A stretch of 64,000 nt of DNA from the NCBI GenBank assembly GCA_003508835.1, contig PUFA01000081.1, positions 7,006,001-7,070,000 of the forward strand. The letters run 5' to 3'. The position numbers and the translations under genes are program-made. Shown one piece after another: positions 1 through 10,118 of the stretch (positions within the stretch are counted from its first letter, which is position 1; each line of letters begins with the position of its first letter). This stretch comes from Eonycteris spelaea (lineage: Eukaryota; Chordata; Mammalia; Chiroptera; Pteropodidae). The notes under the pieces were generated by a model. That model was not told where the DNA came from. It saw nothing but the letters and a program-made list of their open reading frames with translations, and ran no database searches.

Positions 1-3000
1 TGGCACTGCCCCTACTGTTTGTACCTGCACCTGGTGTCAGCTCCTTCAGGTATGAGAAACAGCCCTTGGGCCATTCTAAGTGAGTATATGAATTAGGGCC
101 ATGTTTGGGGGTGGGGGCAGGTTGAAGCAAATGAGACCTATCATACTAGAACACGTTTGTCCTGTTGTCCCCCTCAACAGAGACTAAGGTCATCCTAAAA
201 CAGCACACCATGACTGATACTAGTGAGTTTGTTTGTATCATTTTGTGAAGGTGTTTCTCTTTTCAGCTGGTACCAATTCTTGCAATTAAAATGTTGTAGT
301 TCTATTTATTGTTATTACCTTCCATTTTAAAAGTAAGATTGTTCTTAGTCAACTCTATGTTTTCATTGCCTAGCTCAGCGCCTGATACATACTAAATGCC
401 CATACCCTGCTTAAGAATCTGCATTTTGTAATTTTTCACTGTCATAAATATGCTACAATGAACATTTTAATACTTAAGAAACTAATACTTTTTTGATTGT
501 ATCATAACTTTCATGACCAAAGTTTTGATTTCATTACCTTCCTTGATCTAAAATGACTTAGGATCCAACACTGGGCCACATCTCCAGGGAGAGGAGAGGC
601 ACTGAAGGGCGGGATATTAAACATGTGTTTTCCTGCGCAGGCCTTCCATGGGGCTGGTACCACTGCCTGGTGCAGAAATTAAAAAGTCTTACACGTTCCA
701 GTTCTGTAGGAGACACAAGCTGCCAGCATCTGCTCAGGTACTCTCTCTGTCAGTTCCAGCTCTGCCCTAAGCCTCACGGCCCTTTCCTTTCTGGCCTCTC
801 ATTTTGTTCTCCAGCCACATGAGAGAGATAGGAGGTACGAAGATAAAGTAGACTATTCTGCCCATTACACAGTTAGGGAAACAAAGGCCTAATGGTTGAT
901 CAACTTGCCTGTGTGCCCCAGGTTCCAGAGGAAGAAATAGAAGCCAGGGATCGTGATTCTTGACCTCAGTCCAACCTTGCTCTCTGCTTACAGAGGAAAC
1001 TACTGAGTAGCCGTTGCCTGTCTGAGAAGGGCCATCACATCTCCGTCCCCTCCCCAGACATCTCCCACAAGGGGCTACGCTCCAAAAGGACCCAACCTTT
1101 GGATCCAGTGACAGTGAAAGGCCTTCTGAGACAGAGCGCACAAAGAGATAAAGGTAGCCATGGGGTGCGACCAGAGATGGGTGCAGTCAAACAGTGGTGT
1201 CTTTGCTAAAGCCAAGAGACAAGGCCACCAAGATCCCCTTCTTCCCCAGGGCCTGAGTTCTCCTTTGACTTGCTGCCTGAGGCACGGGCTATTCGAGTGA
1301 GCATTCCCCCAGGCCCTGAGGTCAGCGTGCGTCTTTGTCACCAGTGGGCATTAGAGTGCGAAGAGCTGAGCAGTCCCTTTGATACTCAGGTATGGAGTGC
1401 CAGATCACACAGTGCTGCAACATAACGGCCTACCCATTGTACATACAGGAAGACTGAGGCCCAGAGAGCAAAGATAATTCTCCAAGACCCATAAGTCTGA
1501 AGTGCCTAGCATTAAGACTTCTTTGGAGTAGACAGAAAATGCATGGGGCTTGTCACCTGAGAGCTGAAGAAAGGAAAAGGGATAGAGCAACCTCGAATGA
1601 CTAGCAGAGAAATGAATATGGTATTTACTCCCAATGAGATGACCCTCCGTGAGATTCAGGTTACATTAAGAAGGCTTTGCAGTTTCTTCAAGAAGTTGTT
1701 TTCCTTAAGAAAATAACAAAGTGGTCACATCTGTCCTAGTACCTCCCTTTGTTGCTGGCCCTCAGCGAATGAGATGTCCCCCATTCTCCCAGTCCAGGCC
1801 TCCTGACACCTCACCTCAACTCCAGTTTTCAAGGAGGCCTTTGTGTACAGCTGGTATCATTTGCAGGGACTGATGTTACACCCCTCAGGCCCTCAGCTCT
1901 CTTCATTTATAAAATGGTGATGATGCCTCCCAAGATCTCTGTGTTGCTAGCATTTAATTAAGTTACTGCTTTAGCGCCTAGCAACCTTCCTGGCATACAG
2001 CAGGGCTCATTAAATGGATATTCTTTTCCCCATCTCCTCCTTCCTCCCCCAACTCTATATATTGAGATGCCTAGAGAAAATGGTTGGTGTACAGAACAGA
2101 GACCCCTTGGGAAGAAATTTTTTGGTAGAAGAATTAAGTCTCATATAAGAAAAAGGGGATGTTGGCCAAGTTCCCAGCTTTTCCAGGGTGTCTATGCTCT
2201 TTCTCAGGCATCTCTTCTCTCTCTTCGTTGCTTCATCAACAGAAAATTGTGTCTTGGGGCCACACTGTAGACCTGCTTTATGAATTTCTTCTGCCCTGTC
2301 TGTGCATAGAGGTGAGCAGAGGTAAAGGTGTGGGTTGTCCATGGCCCTGCTCTGAGGCCCCCAGGTAGCACAGTTGGTCAAACGTATCTTCAGTAACCTA
2401 TCTACATTTTAAAAGGACTAGGTGTTAATAGGTGCTAGGGAAGACTGGTGCCAGCTTGACTGTGAGCCACACACTAGGTCAGAGGTGGCAGTGCCTTGCT
2501 GAACATGGGATATTTTTTGAGGGTGATTCCAACCTCAGCCCCACCCAAGCCCAGGTTTCCTTGGTCCAGACCTAGCATTGGCCCACAGAGGAGGAATAGA
2601 CAGCTGCTATCACTATGTGTTCTTAGCAGGAACAATGGGAGCACATGGCCATTGCAAGGTTCCATAGAGCCCCAAAAGTCTTGTCCCCACTAACCCTTCA
2701 TTGGATTCCTCCTCCTCTTCATACTTCTGAAGTGTCTAGCACTAAGACCCCTTTGGACTAGACAGAAAAGTCAGGGGGCCTTGTCACCCAGGAGGAAACC
2801 AAAGAGAGGGTGTAAGCAGAGACTTAGAGCACCAAGCAGCTGCCAGGTTGGACAATCTTGTTGAGTAAAGTTTGGGCAGCCCAGAGGGAGGAGCCTACAC
2901 AAGGCACAAGACACCTTGGGAACCACTGAGAGTAGAATCCAAGGAAGCCAAAAGTTGAGGATTGTGGCCCTCACAATCTGCCTCTTCCTGGCAATAGGTT

Positions 3001-6000
3001 CTCCTCTCCAGGGAGAAAAGAACTCGTCCCCTCACTAGCTGTTTTCACTCTCATACTCCAGAGTTCTTCCTCCAGTGTCCAGCACCACCATCTTGCACTG
3101 CTCCCTGTCCTCAGTGCCCTGCCAGCTCAGGCAGTTTGTACTAGGGCAAGGTCAAGTCAGAATGAATTCTAGGTCTGAGTGCTGCTATAGGAAGAGTCCT
3201 TCCTCTGACCTTCCCTGCCTGTTCTCCTGTTCCCCCAGGCATCCTACCTGCAAGAGGACACTGTGAGGCGCAAAAAATGTCCCTTCCAGGACTGGCCTGA
3301 AGCCTGTGAGTGCCACTAAATGCACTCTTGTGCATGCACAGTCTCTCTGTCTTCCACACATACGCACAAACCCCACTCACACATTTCACGCTTGTGTTGG
3401 AGGAAGCCACAAGAAGGCATGCAGGCACTTTCCCTAGAGTCAGAGCGGGGAAAGGGCTGCAATGGCTACAGATCAGCCTGCCAATAAACGAGATTACCCA
3501 ATATGGTACTAGACACTGTGGGTGGTTCAGAAATGTGACACAGGAGGTATTGTCCTGAGAATGAACCAGAAGAGCTGGGCTCACTCAGATCCCAGCTCTG
3601 CCGCTTATTCTTCTCTGTACCTCAGGTTCCTCATCTGTAAAATAATGACACTTGCCCTGCCTTACTTTCCAATTGTTTAAAAGGCTTGACTCCAATATGA
3701 TAAGTGAAGGTGTTTGGTGACGTGGGAAGTACTATGTGCACATTGTTGTCTCCAAGCTGAAGAGACAGGACACTCAGACATGACAAATGAATAGCACAAA
3801 GCATCCTACATTCCAGGGCAGGGTTGCACGTGAAGACTAGGCTGTGGGGCGTGAACTCAGGAAAGGGAAAAGCCAGTGGCTGTCACTAGCAAGAAAAGGT
3901 CTCTTAGAGGAACTGACCCCTGACCTGTACTGAGAAAATGAACAGGATTTAGAAAGGAGAGAAGGGAGAGGAAGGCATTCTTAGTTCTGAAAGGAACCTA
4001 AGCTAAGATGTAAAGATTTCGAGTTTGGGGAGCAGCAAAGAGCTAGCTAGAATGGAGGTGCAGGAAGGAGAGGAGACAGCTAAATAGAAAAGGTAATAAA
4101 AGGGGGAAGGAGAAGGCATGCTCATGTTTTAGATTCCTAGACAGGACAGGAACTGTGCCGGGCACTTTCACAAACATTGTCTCCTGATGCCCTGGGGATG
4201 GAGTTGGGGAAATGAGGCCGAAGTGGGGCTCAGGTCTTCCTAGGCCTCACTCTTTGCCCCTGCTGCCTGCCCAGATGGCTCCGACTTCTGGAGGTCAGTG
4301 AACTTTACTGACTACAGCCAGCACAGTCAGATGGTCATGGCCCTGACGCTCCGCTGCCCCCTGAAACTGGCGGCCTCCCTCTGCCAGAGGCAGGGTTGGC
4401 ACACCGTCTGCGAAGACCTCCCCAACGCCACGGCTCAAGAATCAGATGGGGTAAGACAGGCCTCCCTAGGACATGGGTGGGCAGGACTGGGGCCCAGGGC
4501 CCTGACTAACTCCCTTCTCCCACCACAGTGGTATGTTTTGGAGAAAGTGGACTTGCACCCCCAGCTTTGCTTCAAGGTATAAGCGTGGGTGAGAGGGGAT
4601 GGGTAGGGATATGGATGATGCCTAGAGCTTACTGACCTGCCATTCTTGGATTTCTCAGTTCTCTTTTGGAAACAGCAGCCACGTTGAATGTCCCCACCGG
4701 ACTGGTGAGCCAATAAGTGACCCTGGCTGGGAACCCCTCCCACCATTTCACCCTCACCTAACTGACGAAGCCAAACTCTAGTCTTGCCCTGACTTCTCTG
4801 TCAACTGCAGCCCAGCTCCTATTGCCTCCTGCAGACTGGGTCTCTCATATGACACCTTTTTTTCCCACTCCCTGGCAGCCCCATCCTGGAACGTGAGCAT
4901 GGACACTCAGGCCCAACAGCTGATTCTTCACTTCTCCACGAGGATGCATGCCACATTCAGTGCTGCCTGGAGCCACCCAGGCTTGGGCCAAGACAGCCTG
5001 GTGCCCCCTGTGTACAGCATTAGCCAGGTATGGCCTAGCCAGGATTTGACCCCCACTAGCTTCATGGCTCAGAGCACAGCAGGTGGAGGAAGTAAGCACA
5101 TCTCTAACTTGTCATCTGATTATTTATTTACTTAATCAGCCTTTGTTCGGCTGGTCAGTAGGGTCTCCCAAGGAGCAGTGTCTAATCCTTTCAGTTTCTG
5201 AACTTACAAAGATAAACAGAGGCGAGACTGGCTTTCCTATATCCAGCTGTTTTCTGGCCCACTCAAACTGCTGCCACATTTTGTACTGATGCTCTGTTGA
5301 ACCCAGCTGTCTTCTACCACCGTGCTCCTGCCTGCCTCCTACAGGCAGCTGCAGAATTTCTGTCACTATCTCCCAACCTAAAATCTAGGGAAACAGAGCC
5401 CCCAGAAGCTGATGTGCTCTTTGCAGAATACTGTAAACAACTGACAGATTTAACTTTACTATGTAAGCTAAGAACAGTTTGACTAGCAGACTCTCTTCTG
5501 TGTATCTGATGTAAAAACCGCAATCAAATATATCTGCAAAACCACAGTCCCAAGCTGACTAACCATGACAAGCTCCTCCCAGTTCTTTCTTAAATGCTCA
5601 CTTACAGCTTGCTTGTCTGTTTTGTATTCTCTGAGAGCTCCCAAGTAGACAGATGGTAGCAAATGCTCAAGATTTAAGGCCAAGCCATGCTAAAGATTTA
5701 AGACAAAATCATTTGGGAAAACCTAAAATTGAGAGTTAAATCCATAGACTTATTTGTTTTGTGATCCGGGAAAAGACTGTCTCCACTTAATTCAGCCATG
5801 ATTTGAGAGCTACCACATCAGCACTTGGCTCAGAGCTGACTGGAAAATGGGATCTGGATCAGGTGGGGTAGGGGGCAAAGGGTGTTCCCAAAAGGTGGAG
5901 ATTCTGATCAGCTCCCTATCCAGAACCCAGAACATAGGGCAGAACCACATCCTAACTGTAGACAGATGGCAATCAATTATGTCCAATTCAACATTCAGTT

Positions 6001-8635
6001 ATTGAGTGCCTACTCTGTGCCCACCCTGTCTTAGGCCCTGGAAGATACGAGAAAAGAATATAACAGAGTCTCTGCCCCTAGGAGTCTACAACATAATAAT
6101 AGCTGCTACTACTCCATGAATAAACACTGCACTATGTATTATAAAGAGTGCTCACATGCATATTCTCATGTGATACTCTCAATAACCCAGTAAAACAAGG
6201 ATTATTACCCTTCGCAGACAAAGGAAGGAGCTGAGGCTCAGGGAGGGAGGTAACCTATCTCCCCGCAAACAAACAAACAAACAAACAAACAAACACACAG
6301 CTAGGAACCACAAGGGCAAGAGTTAAGCCTGACTTTAATAATTGTGGTCTCCTGAATCCACAATTTATGTTCCTTCCAATGGTCAGCCTGCTCTTTCGGG
6401 TGCGCAGGACAGGGTGGGGGGCAGTACATTACTAGCCTCCCTGTTTTGTGAGCTGCTAGAAGACAGAGACAACATCTGTGGCCGACTTCTTTCCTCAGGG
6501 CTCGGCATGGAGTTGGCACCCAGAGTATGTCTGTTGATGAGTGCCCGATTGCCTGAATAATGTGTATCTGTGCAGCAGATCTGATCTGGGAATGAAGCTA
6601 GGGAAGGCTTCTTTTCAGGGGTGGCTTTGGGGAGGATTTGGATGAGGGTGGGAGGTAGAAAGGAGGAGCAGCATGGGCAAAGGCTCAAAGAGGCTGGACA
6701 GAGCCAAATTTGCCTCTATGGGAACAGCTATTTTGATCTTTTTTCCAACAGACTCAGGGCTCAAGCCCAGTGACACTAGACCTCATCATTCCCTTCCTGA
6801 GGCCAGGGGACTGTGTCTTGGTAAGGAATCCCGCCCCCCCCCCGCACATACTCCCCCAGCATCTACTCTACAGGTGGCATATTGGGCAAATATAGTCTGC
6901 AAAAATGTTTGATTTGGCCAGCATGGTGTTTGAAATTGGAATTTGTTGCCACCATTTAAATATTGGGAGATGTGGTATTTTAAAAAGCTGATTTCTGGCT
7001 TCTCTTGAAAAAGTCAGAAAACCTGATGCTCTGTGTCCACTTTAAGGCCTGGTGACAACTGGCTGGTGCCTGAATACTTCAGGGCCTGTGCCCTCTAGGG
7101 CTTAAGGATACCCTAGCCAACTTTGAGTTTACTCTTTGGGTTTGCAACTCTTCACCTATTCTGTGCAGGAGGAATTCCCTATCTAGGGGGCCTCCCTTTC
7201 TCCATCCTCATGCCTCATTCAACTTCCCCTGGAGAAGGCACTACCTTGGCTCATGGGTGGGGGAACTCTGTGCCCTCAGGTGTGGAGGTCAGATGTCCAG
7301 TTTGCCTGGAAGCACCTCTTATGTCCAGATGGTGAGTTCTTCCGGGTAGGGGTAGGAGGGAGGTTGGGCACTGAGGAGCTCAGCTTGGCCTCATCCTGCT
7401 TGACTCAGTGTCTCATAGACACCTGGGACTCTTGATCCTGGCACTGCTGGCCCTCACTACCTTGTTGGGCGTTATTCTGGTCCTCACCCGCCGGCGCCCA
7501 CTGTCAGGTAAACTCACTCAAAAGTAACCTGGGAATTTAGACCTGCCCAGCTCCTAAGCTAGTTGTCCCTACCCTTTCCCTTGCCCTGCCTCCCTTCCCC
7601 AAGAGCCATGTCCCTGTCAGGGCATCCAGTTCACTGTTACTCTAGGAGGTGAGCCTCTGATCCCTAGAGGGCAGGAATGGTTAAGGCAGGGCAAAGGTCC
7701 CTCTGTGCCAGGTGGTTCACTATACCAAGTCTCTAGGCAAGAGGCGAGTGAAGAGTAAATCCAGCCTGCTCTGCACCTGCCAAACCTGGCGCCCTATGCC
7801 TTGCCCCTTCCGGGGCACTCTTGTCTAATTAGCCCACAGGCACCCCATAGACTAAAGCTGCCTTAGGTACCCACCCCAGTGCAGATAAGGAACTGGGAGG
7901 GGACGCCCTATGATGTAGCCACACCCCCCCCAGGCGGGGGAGGAGAGAGATGAGCTGTCTCCCTTAACTGGGACCTGTTAATCTGTTGCTCTCGCCCCCA
8001 GGCCCTGGCGGAGCACGGCCGGTTCTCCTCCTGCACGCAGCCGACTCGGAGGAGCAGCGGCGCCTGGTGGGGGCGCTGGCTGAACTGCTGCGGGCCGCGC
8101 TGGGCAGTGGGCGCGACGTGATCGTAGACCTGTGGGAGGGGACGCGCGTGGCGCGCGTGGGCCCGCTGCCCTGGCTGTGGGCGGCGCGGGCGCGCGTGGC
8201 TCGGGAGCGGGGCACCGTGTTGCTGCTGTGGAGCAGTGCCGGCACCAGCCCTGCCCGCGACCCCGACTCCCGCGCGGCGCCCCTGCGTACCCTGCTGCGC
8301 GCCGCCCCGCGGCCGCTTCTCTGCTCGCTTACTTCAGTCACCTCTGCGCCAAAGGCGACATTCCTCCGCCGCTGCGCGCCCTGCCGCGCTACCGTCTGCT
8401 GCGCGACCTGCCTCGCTTGCTGCGGGCTCTGGACGCGAGGCCTTCCACCAGAGCTATCGGCTGGGGCCACCTCAGCGGTCGGCGGTGCCTGCGCAGTCGT
8501 TTGGAGCTATGCCGCAGGCTGGAACTCCAGGCAGCGAAACTTGCCCATCAAGACCAAGCAGAGCTCCTCCACAGTCCAGATGTCTTAGCCGCAGGTGTAG
8601 GAGCACTGGCTGGCACGCCAGAAAGAGGCTTCTAG
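1..8635 (+). CDS. IL17RE: Interleukin-17 receptor E, 5'-truncated by the window edge, 14 exons visible, two frame breaks
   Basis: IL-17C receptor chain that pairs with IL17RA at the epithelial surface (family knowledge). Exons: 1-49 (partial), 641-737, 994-1153, 1250-1389, 2243-2311, 3239-3305, 4275-4450, 4529-4576, 4659-4704, 4879-5027, 6752-6820, 7280-7331, 7409-7507, 8002-8635; all internal introns are GT-AG and phases agree except at two damaged exons. Recognisable human-like stretches are GPEFSFDLLPEARAIR, FTDYSQHSQMVMALTLRCP and WRSDVQFAWKHLLCPD. The exon at 7409-7507 encodes the leucine-rich membrane span followed by RRR. The last exon encodes the SEFIR domain (RPVLLLHAADSEEQRRL, VDLWEG, PRYRLLRDLPRLLRALDA). 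One base is missing near 681-685 and another near 8321. With both restored, about 618 codons are present; the first exons and signal peptide lie left of the window. The C-terminus runs about 30 residues beyond the human one. Confidence 0.93.
681..685 (+). other. IL17RE: Frame break 1: one A missing in IL17RE exon 2
   Basis: The exon at 641-737 is 97 nt, but flanking splice phases (1 in, 0 out) require 98. Upstream the frame reads HCLVQK as in the family; after the A run at 681-685 the family sequence (KKSYTFQFCRRHK) continues one frame over. A sixth A would restore it. Confidence 0.85.
845..985 (-). repeat. MIR SINE fragment
   Basis: Diverged reverse MIR core (CCCATTACACAGTTAGGGAA ... CAACTTGCCTGTGTG) in IL17RE intron 2. 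Confidence 0.45.
1890..2020 (+). repeat. MIR SINE fragment
   Basis: CTTCATTTATAAAATGGTGA followed by the MIR tail TGGCATACAGCAGGGCTCAT. Confidence 0.6.
3560..3740 (+). repeat. MIR SINE
   Basis: Contains ATCCCAGCTCTGCCGCTTAT and GTTCCTCATCTGTAAAATAA, typical MIR core. Confidence 0.7.
5980..6110 (-). repeat. L2 LINE 3' end
   Basis: Reverse L2 tail: TCAGTTATTGAGTGCCTACT followed by a diverged GTGCCCACCCTGTCTTAGGC. Confidence 0.6.
6111..6330 (-). repeat. MIR SINE
   Basis: Reverse MIR with GGATTATTACCCTTCGCAGA and GAGCTGAGGCTCAGGG, interrupted by a CAAA microsatellite. Confidence 0.6.
6266..6295. repeat. (CAAA)n microsatellite
   Basis: About seven perfect tetranucleotide units inside a MIR, in an IL17RE intron. 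Confidence 0.9.
8316..8323 (+). other. IL17RE: Frame break 2: one base missing in the IL17RE SEFIR exon
   Basis: Frame holds up to RAAPRPLL, then jumps by one base to LAYFSHLCAKGDIPPPLR. One C or T missing from the CTTCTCTG stretch explains it. Left uncorrected, the last third of SEFIR is replaced by an unrelated cysteine-rich tail ending at 8588. Confidence 0.87.
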
Positions 8636-9133
8636 CCTGGAATCCTCGGGTGCCTCCTGAGGACTACTGCCTGAAAAGCCTAAGTCCCTGCCTCCCTGGC
8701 AAGGAGCAGAAAACTTGACTCACTCCCAGCTCCCCCACATGTGTGTCCATCTGGCTTCTTCCTGATGCTTCTCTGCCTCGCAGGACCCCCACGAGGAGTG
8801 TCTTTACTGAGAGCTCCACTGACCCCAGTCCTAATGGGGGGAGAGGGATCTTCCGAATTCCTCTCACCGAAATTCCAGAGAGTAGTCTGCACAGGCTGGA
8901 GAGTTTGGGACAGGGTAGGGAAGGAAGGAGTATGGCAGTTCTGAAGGGGGGGGGTGACTCCAGGGGACTGGGAGAAAACTCCCTTGGAGGCCAGGGAACC
9001 CCCTCTCCCAAACCCAGGCCTTGCCCAGATGCGGAAGGAGGGAGTACTCTGGACTCAAGGAAAATGGCTTTGGCCCTGGGTGGCCAGGGCAAAGGTGGGA
9101 CAGTAGAGACCAAGATGGAGAAAGATGAATAAA
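8636..9133 (+). other. IL17RE: IL17RE 3' untranslated region with poly(A) signal
   Basis: Follows the frame-corrected stop at 8633-8635 and ends with AATAAA at 9128-9133. Open frames here (for example 8743-9132) look non-coding and match no family I know. Confidence 0.7.
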
Positions 9134-9700
9134 GGCAAACATGGATAAATTAAAAAACAAGTGTCTCTCTAGTGTGTCCAGGATACTGAGTTGGGGGAAG
9201 TGTCCGGCAACCCTGCCTGGGATCTTTATCCATCAATTGATAGCCCAAATCCTCCATGTCCACACCCACACCCCATCCTTCATGCAAAGGAGGATCTGGA
9301 AATCTCGATCCTCACTGCAATTCTTCAGTGAAAAGAGGGGAAGAAACAAGTTAAGAAAAATGGTGTCTGTCCTTAAGCACACAGCCAGCCCATGGCAAAA
9401 GCACAAATGGGACACTTGTCTGCCTGGCACTGTGTCCTGGGTTCCTTCCTCAATCCCCACCACACTTAAGCACATGCCAGGAAGTGGTGAAAAGCCTACT
9501 ACATGGTACCCTTTATCCCTGCCTTTAGAGCTCCTGACCCACAAAGGGTCACCGAGGTCCAGGGAGTCTGTGTGTGAAGGGACCTGGGGTGCCCAGTAAG
9601 AGGGGTCCCAGTGGCACTAGGAACTCAGAGTCATGCGGGAAGCAAAAATGCCCCAGATTGCCCAGGCCCTCCTTAGGGACTGCTGGGGTGAGTAAGAGCT
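9134..9700. other. Short IL17RE-IL17RC spacer
   Basis: No exon, clear repeat or RNA gene recognised. It is transcriptionally downstream of IL17RE and immediately upstream of the IL17RC leader region. Confidence 0.5.
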
Positions 9701-10118
9701 TCCTTACTCAGCCATGAGTCTGCTGCTGCCCTCTCCAAAGGCCCGCCCAGCCAGGTGTCAGCAGTGGAGGAGGAGGAGGAAAGGAGGGGAAAAAAGGAGG
9801 GGAAGCTACCGCCCAAGTCCAAGGCTGCTGGCTCCCAGGCCTGGCGCTGGTGGGAGGGACAGGGTGGGGCGGGAACAGCTGGCTGGCTGCCGAGAGCCAA
9901 AACGAAAGCACTCTGGCTAGGACTGAGCCTGGAATCAGAACTTCCAGGGGAGAGAGTACACAAGCTAGCCAGAGCTGGGACCCTGGAGGCTGGAGAGAGA
10001 TTCTCGCCCCTCCTGCCCAAAGGCACGGGGCTGAGTGAGAGCAGAGGTGAGGTGTCTGCCCCCCCATTTGGGGGGCAGGACAGGGCCTCAGGCCTGGGTG
10101 CTGTCTACCACCTGGAAG
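9701..10118 (+). promoter_or_regulatory. IL17RC: IL17RC promoter/5' leader region
   Basis: GC-rich stretch immediately upstream of the IL17RC ATG, with a purine tract (GGA repeats and A runs, 9765-9806). The exact transcription start cannot be placed by eye. No TATA box is obvious. Confidence 0.4.
9765..9806 (+). repeat. Purine-rich GGA tract
   Basis: Four tandem GGA units then alternating G and A runs, all purine on the + strand, just upstream of IL17RC. Confidence 0.7.

Noticed and set aside
3141..3584. 147-codon - strand frame in an IL17RE intron
   Set aside because: No similarity recognised, overlaps an IL17RE exon in antisense and a MIR; chance open frame.
7964..8470. 168-codon - strand frame opposite the IL17RE SEFIR exon
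   Set aside because: Shadow of a GC-rich coding exon.
8743..9132. 129-codon open frame after IL17RE
   Set aside because: Lies in the 3'UTR, low-complexity composition, no family similarity; ends at the AATAAA.
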